Assembly: GCA_019090565.1 (NCBI GenBank)
Contig: JAHRVS010000025.1
Coordinates: forward strand, 1-5,720
Direction: 5' to 3'
Length of the DNA stretch: 5,720 nucleotides
Source of the DNA: Gammaproteobacteria bacterium
Lineage (GTDB): Bacteria; Pseudomonadota; Gammaproteobacteria; Pseudomonadales; UBA3067
Shown: positions 1-5,720 of the stretch, one piece after another
Layout of the letters: each line of letters begins with the position of its first letter
How positions within the stretch are numbered: position 1 is the first letter of the stretch
Translations under genes and position numbers: made by a program
Notes under the pieces: model-generated
What the model was told of the DNA's origin: nothing
What the model saw: only the letters and a program-made list of their open reading frames with translations
Databases searched by the model: none

Positions 1-1172
1 CATGGTTAGCAATAGGGCGTTTACCCAGAGTAGGCGCCGTGTCATTTCAAAAGCTGTTGAAGCAAGGTGTAGCGCCTCAACAGCTTTTTTCCTTTTCAGC
101 AGAGCGTTTGCAAAGCCTGGGCTTGAGCCAGAGAGCCATTGCCATGCTCCAGGCCACCTCTTTAAAACAGTTAGACACTTTTGAGCCCTTAACCCCTTGG
201 TTGGAGGGTGTGCAAAAGGACGTGATGTGGGCAGAGCACCCTGACCACCACATTATCTGTTATCACGACCCCAGGTACCCTCCGTTACTAAAGGAAATCC
301 ATGATCCGCCTTCATGCCTGTTTGTAGCGGGTTTCCCTGAATTACTCAGTGCCCCTCAGATTGCAGTGATTGGTAGCCGAAACCCTAGCCAAAGTGGGTT
401 AGGCAACACCCGAAACTTTTCACGGCACTTGTCGCAAAACGGTTTGGTGATTACCAGTGGCCTGGCGGCAGGCATCGATGGAGAAGCGCATCAAGCCGCC
501 TTAGATAGCGGTGGTTTTACCATCGCTGTGGCTGGGCATGGTCTTGACAGTTTATACCCGCGTAAGCACCTTAATCTTGCCCGCGCAATTTGTAAGGCTG
601 GCGCGGTTATCTCGGAATACCCTATTGGCACTCAGGCTAGACCCCAACTTTTTCCAAGGCGTAATCGCATCATCAGTGGCCTAAGCTGCGGCGTGTTAGT
701 GGTGGAGGCGGCCCTAAAGAGCGGCTCATTGATCACGGCTAGAATGGCGCTTGAACAAGGGCGAGAGGTTTTTGCGATTCCGGGCTCCATTCATCACCCA
801 TTAAGCCGTGGCTGCCACAGTTTGATTAAACAAGGTGCGACACTGGTGGAAAGTGGTGAAGACATGTTCAGTGAGCTTCAGGGCTTTGCCTCGATGAATT
901 TCTCCCTGCCCGACTTAAGGGCTTGTCAGGAGGAGGATATTTGTCATAACGAGGTGAGTGAGGAAAAACCAACAACGTCGGACCCAGCCGCTGTTGAGGA
1001 GGGTTCTGCAATATTGACGTACTTGGATTTTAGTCCGCTTCCTTTAGATGTCATCGTCGATCGCTCAGGCATGTCTGTCAGTGAGGTGGCGTCCGAGCTG
1101 GTGTTGTTGGAGATCAAGGGCTTAGTTATTGAAGAAGCGGGTGGCTACTGCCTTCAGCCGCCAGCCGAGTGA
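1..1172 (+). CDS. dprA: DNA processing protein DprA (Smf), 5' end cut by window edge
   Basis: DprA binds single-stranded DNA entering the cytoplasm during natural transformation and loads RecA on it. Many non-competent bacteria also keep the gene. The visible protein has 389 residues. A GTG at 39 could start a 377-residue form, but the frame is open upstream to base 3 and reads WLAIGRLPRVGAVSFQKLL. This matches the usual DprA N-terminal helix-hairpin region (L-x-x-L-P-G-[IV]-G), so the true start lies outside the window. Numbered from the GTG, the Rossmann-like DprA domain spans about residues 106-275. It shows IGSRNPS (111-117), SGLAAGIDGEAH (140-151), GLDSLYP (168-174), SEYPIGT (192-198), FPRRNRIISGLS (205-216), EAALKSGSLITAR (223-235) and IPGS (247-250). 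A variable acidic linker (about 280-320) leads to a C-terminal winged-helix domain (321-373), as in many proteobacterial DprA proteins. No key motif is missing. It is convergent with the next intact gene, and the usual downstream partner tsaC is absent. Confidence 0.96.
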   Translation, partial: WLAIGRLPRVGAVSFQKLLKQGVAPQQLFSFSAERLQSLGLSQRAIAMLQATSLKQLDTFEPLTPWLEGVQKDVMWAEHPDHHIICYHDPRYPPLLKEIHDPPSCLFVAGFPELLSAPQIAVIGSRNPSQSGLGNTRNFSRHLSQNGLVITSGLAAGIDGEAHQAALDSGGFTIAVAGHGLDSLYPRKHLNLARAICKAGAVISEYPIGTQARPQLFPRRNRIISGLSCGVLVVEAALKSGSLITARMALEQGREVFAIPGSIHHPLSRGCHSLIKQGATLVESGEDMFSELQGFASMNFSLPDLRACQEEDICHNEVSEEKPTTSDPAAVEEGSAILTYLDFSPLPLDVIVDRSGMSVSEVASELVLLEIKGLVIEEAGGYCLQPPAE

Positions 1173-1336
1173 CTTTGGCCGCAGTGAAAATGTGAGCTTA
1201 ACTTCCCCCCTTCATATGCACTCAGAACGAATACTTATGTCGACGAGAATCCAACTGACTTAATCAATTAAATATTTCCCACCCATTCATATCTGCCACT
1301 ATTACATATTCACATTATGGCTGGCCTCGCCGGGGC

Positions 1337-1350
1337 GCCGCTGAAGCGGC
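1337..1350. repeat. GC-rich hairpin
   Basis: GCCGC and GCGGC are separated by the loop TGAA, giving a 5-bp GC stem with a four-base loop inside a GC-rich island (about 1321-1354) in otherwise AT-rich sequence. It lies about 165 bases after the dprA stop. No T run follows on the plus strand, so a standard intrinsic terminator is unlikely. A REP-like element or chance are alternatives, and only one copy is visible. Confidence 0.3.
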
Positions 1351-1464
1351 CCGCAAAACATTCATTTCTTTCATTCCCGTAATTAATGCCATTTCAATGG
1401 TTTGTTAAAGGCCCATTGATGGCTGGCTCTTGCCTAAGCGTTGAGGCGGTTGCTTGATCGTGAT

Positions 1465-1506
1465 CCTTATGAAATAAGAGCAGCAAAAACACCAGCATTC
1501 ATAAGG
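1465..1506. repeat. Perfect 9-bp inverted repeat with 24-bp spacer
   Basis: CCTTATGAA (1465-1473) and TTCATAAGG (1498-1506) are exact reverse complements around a 24-base, A-rich spacer. A transcript could also add a U-G pair outside (1464 with 1507). It starts about 90 bases upstream of the chemoreceptor fragment. It could be an operator-like site, a hairpin, or a remnant of a small mobile element. Nothing in the sequence decides between these. Confidence 0.4.
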
Positions 1507-1554
1507 GCACTATACTGACTTTATAGGTAGGCCCCTTGCCGGTGTGGGTGTAGT

Positions 1555-1776
1555 TCATACACATCCTTTGAGGCAGCTAGTGCGGGTGAGCATGGCCGAG
1601 GTTTTGCGGTGGTGGCAGATGAAGTGAGAACGTTGGCAGAGCGCACAAAACTAGAAACACATGTTCAATTAGTAAGCTGTTTTCAAAGTGCTGAAAAAGC
1701 CAGTGCTGTGTTTATGAAAGGGCTTGATGGTTTATCTAGACCAGAGTTGGTGGTTTGGAAATGTAACCCTGCATAG
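1555..1776 (+). pseudogene. Fragment of a methyl-accepting chemotaxis protein signalling domain
   Basis: Read in one frame from 1570, the first 26 codons (to 1647) encode the hairpin tip of the MCP cytoplasmic signalling domain, the part that contacts CheA and CheW. They include EAASAGEHGRGFAVV and ADEVRTLAERT. The family consensus is E-A-A-R-A-G-E-x-G-R-G-F-A-V-V-A-x-E-V-R-x-L-A-x-R-[ST], so only one strong position (R to S) has changed. Just before it, SYTSF stands where MCPs have LNAAI; each codon can be one base from a codon for the expected residue, as expected of mutational decay. After AERT the likeness fades (KLETHVQLVSCFQSAEKAS) until a TAG at 1774. There is no start codon, sensor domain, membrane segment, HAMP domain or remaining helix. 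It is a stranded core of a receptor gene and is very unlikely to be functional. It may have been left by a deletion or partial duplication of a full MCP gene elsewhere in the genome. Confidence 0.85.
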
Positions 1777-1851
1777 GCCTCGGTGGGAGAATAATAAGTA
1801 GTTACACAATTATTTTTGGTTAACGCTGATTCCTCGTGGTTTTAGGACATG

Positions 1852-3753
1852 TTATTGATACGGGCCTCTAAGCCGCTTTACCTCCTGTTCAAGCGCCAGA
1901 GCAGATACTTGCTTCTCATCCCACGCTTTGCTGGCTTCAATGCTGATCTTTGACCAAAAGCGTGTGGGCCGTGTAGACGCAGCTGCGCCGTCTTTGTATG
2001 AGAAAAATGATCCCCAAAGGCCCTTTAAGGCCATAGGGATAACAGGGGCAGGGTTTTTATTAATAATGCTTTCAATGTCCCGGTGAAAATCCATTATCTC
2101 GCCATCTTTGGTTAATTGCCCTTCTGGGAAAATGCAAACCACATTCCCTGCTTTTAATTCTTCACTGACCCTTTCCATAGCAAGGTTGTAAAGTTCAGGG
2201 TCACTTTTTTGGGAGGCGATGGGGATTGTTTTTGTCAATTTAAAAAACCAATTAAAGGCAGGGTTGTTATAGATACTTTTATCCATAACAAAACGTACAG
2301 GTCTTGCGCAGGCGCCCGCAAGAATAAGCGGGTCCATATAGCTGACATGGTTGCAAACGATAACCGCTGCTCCTTCGTCTGGGATATGTTCGAACCCTTT
2401 TTGTGAAACTCGGTAGGCGGTATGAGAGAGTATCCAAATAATAAATCGTAAAAAGAATTCGGGAACATGGGAATAAATATAAATGGCAATCACAATATTT
2501 ATAATTGACACCACAAGAAAATACTCAGGAATGCTGAGGCCCGCAACACTTAACATCAAGGCACCGCTCACGGCACTAATTACCATGAACAGGGCGTTGA
2601 GCATATTGTTGGCAGCAATGGTTTGGGCGCGTTCTTCCTTGTCGCTACGTTGTTGAATTAAGGCCATGAGCGGTACACTGTAAACCCCGCCGAAAAAACC
2701 GATGCCAGCTAGATCAATTAATATTCCTTTACCCCCTGCGTTCTGAAGAAAAGCAAAAATACCCATCAATGTCACATTGTCTTCTTGAAGCGAACCTAAA
2801 AAAGACAGGCTGTTTAAATAGAGATCAATACCAAAAAGGCTAATACCAATAGAGCCAATGGGTACGATCCCGAGCTCCACTTTTTTCCGCGATAACTTTT
2901 CGCAAATTAATGACCCCGCCGCAACACCAATGGAAAATAGGGTCAGCAGTAAGGTTACAACATGGTTATTGCCAGCTAAAAATGTTTTGGTGAAGTTGGG
3001 GATTTGGGTCAGGTAGCTAGCGCCCATAAACCAAAACCAACTAATAGCCATAATAGAAAGAAAAATAGGTTGCTCTTTTTTCGCAATTTTAAATGTGCTT
3101 TTTGTTTGTGAAAGCAAATTCCACGAAAGTGTTAAGTCAGGGTTGTTAGGGGTTAATTTTGGAACACTATGGCTAGAGATATAGCCAAGCAATGCCAGCG
3201 TGATGATGCTAATCGAAATCCATATCACGTTGTTGTCAAAACCAACAATAATTCCGCCATAAATAGTCCCGATCAAAATGGCAATAAACGTGCCCATTTC
3301 AATGAGCGCATTACCACCGACAATTTCCTCTTTACCCAAGCTTTTGGGTAAAATTGCATATTTAATCGGCCCAAAAAACGCCGACTGTGTGCCCATTAAA
3401 AAAAGTAATAAAATAAGAATAAGGTAGGCATCGTAGAAAAAAGCAAAAGCGGCCGCTGTCATGATAAGAATTTCCGCAAATTTTGAAATCCGCGTAATTC
3501 GATCCATTTCAAACTTGTCAGCAATTCGTCCTGCTACGCCAGAAAAAAGAAGAAAGGGTAGAATAAATAATCCGGCTGCTACATTCATTAGTAAGTTGGT
3601 ATCAAGCGGGAGTTGGGCCGTTGTCCCAAACGCCAAGAGTAGCATGAGAGAGTTTTTAAACACGTTATCGTTAAAGGCGCCGAACGCCTGAGTGATAAAG
3701 AATGGGGCAAAACGACGTTTTTTTAACAGAGAAAATTGTGTTTCGTTAGACAT
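1852..3753 (-). CDS. MFS lysophospholipid transporter (LplT-like) fused to a PlsC-type acyltransferase
   Basis: This inner-membrane fusion protein probably flips lysophospholipids inward and reacylates them, or acylates a related glycerolipid. I place the start at the ATG at 3753 (633 residues). The protein then begins MSNETQFSLLKKRRFAPFF, the usual start of this family, and a GGA lies 8-10 bases upstream. A TTG at 3774 would add seven residues but has no Shine-Dalgarno sequence. Residues about 10-430 are a major facilitator domain with roughly 12 hydrophobic segments, including the LplT-like FGAFNDNVFKNSL near the start, and AGRIADKFEMDR in the first cytoplasmic loop. Residues about 433-633 are the acyltransferase: the catalytic HX4D box is NHVSYMD (H469, D474), the FPEGQLT box is at 542-548, and VIPMALKGLWGS is at 571-582. 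E. coli Aas joins a PlsC domain to an acyl-ACP synthetase and uses a separate LplT. Longer proteins carry all three parts. This one ends after PlsC and has no AMP-binding domain, so its acyl donor must be activated elsewhere. Its exact lipid substrate cannot be read from sequence. Confidence 0.93.
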   Translation of the reverse strand: MSNETQFSLLKKRRFAPFFITQAFGAFNDNVFKNSLMLLLAFGTTAQLPLDTNLLMNVAAGLFILPFLLFSGVAGRIADKFEMDRITRISKFAEILIMTAAAFAFFYDAYLILILLLFLMGTQSAFFGPIKYAILPKSLGKEEIVGGNALIEMGTFIAILIGTIYGGIIVGFDNNVIWISISIITLALLGYISSHSVPKLTPNNPDLTLSWNLLSQTKSTFKIAKKEQPIFLSIMAISWFWFMGASYLTQIPNFTKTFLAGNNHVVTLLLTLFSIGVAAGSLICEKLSRKKVELGIVPIGSIGISLFGIDLYLNSLSFLGSLQEDNVTLMGIFAFLQNAGGKGILIDLAGIGFFGGVYSVPLMALIQQRSDKEERAQTIAANNMLNALFMVISAVSGALMLSVAGLSIPEYFLVVSIINIVIAIYIYSHVPEFFLRFIIWILSHTAYRVSQKGFEHIPDEGAAVIVCNHVSYMDPLILAGACARPVRFVMDKSIYNNPAFNWFFKLTKTIPIASQKSDPELYNLAMERVSEELKAGNVVCIFPEGQLTKDGEIMDFHRDIESIINKNPAPVIPMALKGLWGSFFSYKDGAAASTRPTRFWSKISIEASKAWDEKQVSALALEQEVKRLRGPYQ

Positions 3754-3845
3754 GTTTGTATCCAAAGATACCAATTGGAAAATAGGTTTAGAGATGGCTG
3801 GATGGTTAACTTACGGGATTATCGGCTAAGCTATTTAGTTAGTGT

Positions 3846-3876
3846 ACTATAAAATATCCGATCAGAATTTTTTGAA
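3846..3876 (-). promoter_or_regulatory. Possible weak sigma-70 promoter for the transporter-acyltransferase gene
   Basis: On the minus strand TTCAAA (3876-3871) is followed after 19 bases by TATAGT (3851-3846), about 90 bases before the preferred ATG. The -10 match is fair. The -35 match is weak and the spacer is longer than the preferred 17 bases. The -35 box is also one arm of the TTTGAA/TTCAAA dyad, so a regulator could bind there. This is a guess from AT-rich sequence only. Confidence 0.15.
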
Positions 3877-3933
3877 TGATTTCTTTCAAAGACAGACATT
3901 AAATTCACAATAACTAAGACACAAGAGGAATAC

Positions 3934-4029
3934 ATGACAGCGCAAGTAAAGTGCGGCGAAGGCATCGTTATCGAATATAGATTACGGAACCAGCCAGTAC
4001 AAATATCACATTGCAGTGTGTTAATGTAA
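3934..4029 (+). CDS. Small ORF of 31 codons with a good ribosome binding site
   Basis: ATG at 3934 is preceded by AGAGGA (3924-3929), a strong Shine-Dalgarno match at close spacing, and the frame runs 31 codons to TAA at 4027. The peptide starts MTAQVKCGEGIVIEYRL and has no hydrophobic segment, signal peptide or recognised motif. The opening G-x-x-V-x-x-x-Y-x-L pattern recalls the first strand of FKBP/SlyD-type isomerases, but this is too short to be evidence. It could be a small protein, a leader peptide, the front end of a broken gene, or chance. It points away from the transporter-acyltransferase gene and towards the 3' end of the surface protein gene. No clear promoter is seen upstream. 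Confidence 0.25.
   Translation: MTAQVKCGEGIVIEYRLRNQPVQISHCSVLM
4007..4020. repeat. Near-palindrome CACATTGCAGTGTG
   Basis: The 14-base site pairs CACA with TGTG around TTGCAG, with one T-G mismatch near the middle. It lies about 50 bases beyond the stop of the minus-strand surface protein gene and overlaps the end of the small plus-strand ORF. It could act as a weak terminator hairpin on the minus strand, where ATATTTGT follows, or as a protein-binding site. Both are uncertain. Confidence 0.2.
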
Positions 4030-4071
4030 AGGTTAGCGGTATGCGAAATTTATATGTTCAATCAACGAGTG

Positions 4072-5720
4072 CTATCGACGCTTACTACGTGGAACTGTCA
4101 CGTGTGCCTCCTTAATTGCAGTATTTCCTGCTGCATCGATTGCTTTATAAGTGATCGTATATATGCGGCTTTCTTTCGGTCCAGCACGTTCTGCCCTAAG
4201 TAAAATAGCACCTGTTTCTAATACCTCGGTATCGTTTGAAGTATTGCCATCCCCAATTTCATTTTCTCCATCAGAGCTGACTACAGACACAAGCATGACG
4301 GACGGATTTGGGTCCATATTGTCAGACACGTTGTAAGTAATGCCTACTTCGACCATTTGGTGATTAGGAGGACATATCTGTTCTGGGGTCACTGTTAATT
4401 GTAATTCCGGTGGCTCAGTATCCGGTTCGACATATCCTTCAAACTGTGAAGCCTTTAACGAATCTGTTTCACCAATGAAATCAACGATTCTAGAATTGGG
4501 CCCATTAATGGCAAAATTTCTTAAAATATAAGGCCCGTCTACTCCATTTTCACCAATTGGCAATCCTGCGAAGTTGAGAGTTATGGTTGCTTGTGACGGA
4601 AGTGATCGGCTTCCTGCTGCGAACCCTACTTCCGTACCGTGGGTATCTACTAGCTGAGCGCTATAGCTATAATCCCCTCGCGTAACGAAATCGATGTCAA
4701 AGCTAACTATAAAGTTGTCGTAAAAACCGCTACCGTTAGTGTCTTGTCCTAGGGATTGAACTGCTCCAGTTAATTCAATAGGTTTGCGCTGCAATTGATT
4801 TAATTGCCATTTACTTGTTATACCCATATTGATATGGCGATCGACGACGAATACATCATCGATAGTTTGTATTTCTAGTAAAGCGTTTATTATGCTGTAC
4901 GGCCCGTCGTCACCAACCTGCTTCAATACTTCAGCATCAAAGAGCGCTTCAATATTTGCACTTCCCATGCTGAGCGCGGCAGCTGTATTAGCAGTAATAG
5001 TCTCTCCTGAAGATGTTTCTAATGTTACCCTAAGAAAGTAATCGCCTGCTTTAGTAGCATTAACAAGGAAATCTAGACCGATTTCATCGAAATAACCGTC
5101 ACCGTCGTTATCAATGCCTCTGTCATTTAAGAAGGATTCAATGTCTGCACTTGCTTCAATGACTCGAAATGTCGATGCGATAATTCTAACAAACGGTTTG
5201 CCGTCGTCACTTGTTCCAGATATGCGGCCTTTGAACTTGTGGAGACCTATCTCTGTGGGTTTATATATGGCTGTTTTAATACCATCACCAGCAGCAAAGT
5301 CTCCAGAGCTACCGTCATCCACAAAAACAATCGGTTGCCATGATCTACCGCCCGTTGGTTTCTTAACCGACCCAGAGAGGGTATATGTACTAATAGCGTC
5401 GCTGTTTTCAACGACAAATGCTGCAAGTGTCATCTCCTTGCCAACTGTATAATCCGCCCCGCCTCCTAGTACACCAGCTTGAATGTGTGAATCAGATGAT
5501 GTCATTAAGAAAGCGGCGCTATCGGTTGTTCGTGGAATGGAGTCGCCTATTGAATATGACCATGCGCCAGTTTCTGGATTTTCAAAGCGAAAAATATAGT
5601 TGAGTCCCGCGGTGGCATTGGCTCTGTCAGGGGAAACAAAGCTTTCTACTCCGTTTGATGAAGGATCATCGATCGAATACTCTATCGATGATGGGCTTGT
5701 TATTGTTACGTTTAAGCTTC
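4072..5720 (-). CDS. Large multidomain secreted or surface protein, C-terminal part; N-terminus outside window
   Basis: The frame is open to the right edge, giving 548 visible residues. The ATG at 5505 is internal, because the 71 codons before it continue the same domain. Numbering from the edge, residues 1-190 resemble the bacterial extracellular module that often follows von Willebrand A or protease domains. It reads SLNVTITSPSS, then FENPETGAWSYSI, YTVGKEMTLAAFV, VDDGSSGDFAAGDGIKTAIY and a closing STFRV. Residues about 192-301 and 319-423 are two copies of one beta-sandwich repeat. Each opens with a calcium-loop-like motif (DNDGDGYFD, DTNGSGFYD) and contains GDY and DGPY. Residues about 432-543 are an HYR/Ig-like domain, with DTEPPELQLTVTP, CPPNHQMVEV, LLRAER and YTITYKAIDAAGNT. 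The end, VPRSKRR, has no membrane segment, LPXTG, PEP-CTERM or other anchor that I recognise. Only one cysteine is visible after the internal ATG. Export is inferred from the domain types, since any signal peptide is off-window. An adhesive, structural or hydrolase-accessory role is possible, but no catalytic residues are visible. The gene is 318 bp upstream of the transporter-acyltransferase gene on the same strand. Confidence 0.85.
   Translation of the reverse strand, partial: SLNVTITSPSSIEYSIDDPSSNGVESFVSPDRANATAGLNYIFRFENPETGAWSYSIGDSIPRTTDSAAFLMTSSDSHIQAGVLGGGADYTVGKEMTLAAFVVENSDAISTYTLSGSVKKPTGGRSWQPIVFVDDGSSGDFAAGDGIKTAIYKPTEIGLHKFKGRISGTSDDGKPFVRIIASTFRVIEASADIESFLNDRGIDNDGDGYFDEIGLDFLVNATKAGDYFLRVTLETSSGETITANTAAALSMGSANIEALFDAEVLKQVGDDGPYSIINALLEIQTIDDVFVVDRHINMGITSKWQLNQLQRKPIELTGAVQSLGQDTNGSGFYDNFIVSFDIDFVTRGDYSYSAQLVDTHGTEVGFAAGSRSLPSQATITLNFAGLPIGENGVDGPYILRNFAINGPNSRIVDFIGETDSLKASQFEGYVEPDTEPPELQLTVTPEQICPPNHQMVEVGITYNVSDNMDPNPSVMLVSVVSSDGENEIGDGNTSNDTEVLETGAILLRAERAGPKESRIYTITYKAIDAAGNTAIKEAHVTVPRSKRR
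4450..4764 (-). repeat. Internal protein repeat B of the surface protein
   Basis: This is the second copy of the roughly 105-residue module. DTNGSGFYD replaces the calcium-like loop of copy A, with serine at one of its acidic positions. GDYSYSAQLVDTHGTEV and GVDGPYILRNFAI match the later landmarks of copy A. A linker of about 17 residues separates the copies. Confidence 0.7.
4816..5145 (-). repeat. Internal protein repeat A of the surface protein
   Basis: This segment encodes about 110 residues: a Dx[DN]xDG-type loop (DNDGDGYFD), a strand pair ending in the GDYFLRVTLETSSGETI region, and later GDDGPYSIINALLEI. The order and spacing of these landmarks match repeat B. The similarity is at protein level and has diverged. 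I see no long identical DNA stretch between the copies, so this is an old duplication. Confidence 0.7.
5665..5692. repeat. Perfect 9-bp inverted repeat inside the surface protein gene
   Basis: ATCATCGAT (5665-5673) and ATCGATGAT (5684-5692) are exact reverse complements with a 10-base spacer. They lie in coding sequence for SSIEYSIDDPSS, where the two ends encode similar serine/isoleucine/aspartate stretches, so a coding coincidence is plausible. Confidence 0.3.

Larger units (their letters stand above)
1173..1851. other. Gene-poor region between dprA and the convergent transporter gene
   Basis: About 680 bases lie between the dprA stop and the stop of the convergent MFS-acyltransferase gene. 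No intact gene was found on either strand. The region contains a short GC-rich hairpin at 1337-1350, a 9-bp perfect inverted repeat at 1465-1506 and a decayed chemoreceptor fragment at about 1555-1776. Bases 1173-1330 are AT-rich and show nothing I recognise. Neither flanking gene has a clear intrinsic terminator: no strong hairpin followed by a T run is seen directly after either stop. The length and the gene debris suggest a rearrangement site rather than a normal spacer between convergent genes. Confidence 0.7.
3754..4071. other. Intergenic region upstream of the transporter-acyltransferase gene
   Basis: These 318 bases separate two genes read leftward. They must hold the 5' signals of the transporter-acyltransferase gene and the 3' end of the large surface protein transcript. 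There is an AT-rich core (about 3830-3910) with a possible minus-strand -10 element, a TTTGAA/TTCAAA dyad (3871-3876 and 3885-3890), a small plus-strand ORF (3934-4029) and a near-palindrome (4007-4020). No T-run terminator is evident for the surface protein gene. Confidence 0.6.

Noticed and set aside
39..41. GTG as the start codon of dprA
   Set aside because: The frame upstream is open to the window edge and encodes residues typical of the DprA N-terminus, so the real start lies before base 1.
2..184. 60-codon plus-strand ORF overlapping the dprA start
   Set aside because: It is in a different frame from the clearly coding dprA frame and resembles nothing; it is a shadow ORF.
1337..1360. 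Intrinsic terminator for dprA
   Set aside because: The hairpin is short, lies about 165 bases after the stop and is not followed by a T run.
1194..1450. Possible integron attC-like or cassette site, from GCTTAAC and GTTAAAGGC-like strings
   Set aside because: The core sites do not match the attC consensus in order or symmetry, and no integrase or cassette gene is seen.
2209..3691. Several short plus-strand ORFs opposite the transporter-acyltransferase gene
   Set aside because: They lie antisense to a well-supported coding frame and have no recognisable domains or convincing ribosome binding sites.
3772..3774. TTG start for the transporter-acyltransferase gene
   Set aside because: It has no Shine-Dalgarno sequence, and the added residues do not fit the family. 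The ATG at 3753 gives the typical MSN...LLKKRRFAPFF start.
5503..5505. ATG as the start of the surface protein
   Set aside because: The reading frame continues without a stop for 71 more codons to the edge, and those codons encode the first half of a recognisable extracellular module. There is no signal peptide at this ATG.
1..5720. CRISPR array, tRNA, rRNA or complete insertion sequence
   Set aside because: No regularly spaced direct repeats, cloverleaf pattern, rRNA-like sequence, transposase or paired terminal repeats were seen on either strand.

Overview
This window looks like a stretch of a gammaproteobacterial chromosome, probably from a free-living or marine lineage. The main clues are the DprA sequence and a LplT-like transporter fused to a PlsC-type acyltransferase. 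A large secreted protein built from bacterial surface domains and a fragment of a chemoreceptor also fit a motile, environmental Gram-negative. I cannot name a genus. By eye, base composition is mixed: dprA and the GC-rich hairpin behind it are richer in G+C than the two minus-strand genes.

Layout. Bases 1-1172 (+) hold dprA. It lacks only its first few codons, because the reading frame is open to the left edge and reads as DprA there. Bases 1173-1851 have no intact gene. They hold a GC-rich hairpin, a perfect 9-bp inverted repeat and, at about 1555-1776, a decayed piece of a methyl-accepting chemotaxis protein signalling domain. Bases 1852-3753 (-) encode a 633-residue MFS transporter/acyltransferase fusion, convergent with dprA. 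Bases 3754-4071 are the 5' region of that gene and contain one tiny plus-strand ORF (3934-4029) with a good Shine-Dalgarno sequence. Bases 4072-5720 (-) are the C-terminal 548 residues of a large, probably exported, multidomain beta-sandwich protein. Its frame is open to the right edge, so its N-terminus, and any catalytic or von Willebrand-type domain there, lies outside the window.

The genes do not form an obvious pathway. DprA handles incoming single-stranded DNA. The fusion protein probably takes lysophospholipids across the inner membrane and reacylates them. The partial protein is probably extracellular. The two minus-strand genes are 318 bp apart, with space for a separate promoter, so I do not treat them as an operon. 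In Pseudomonas-like genomes dprA is usually followed by tsaC (yrdC/rimN), but here it is followed by gene debris. The right-hand part of the window therefore looks like an accessory or rearranged segment next to a conserved core locus. I found no RNA gene, CRISPR array, complete insertion sequence or convincing new defence-type system.
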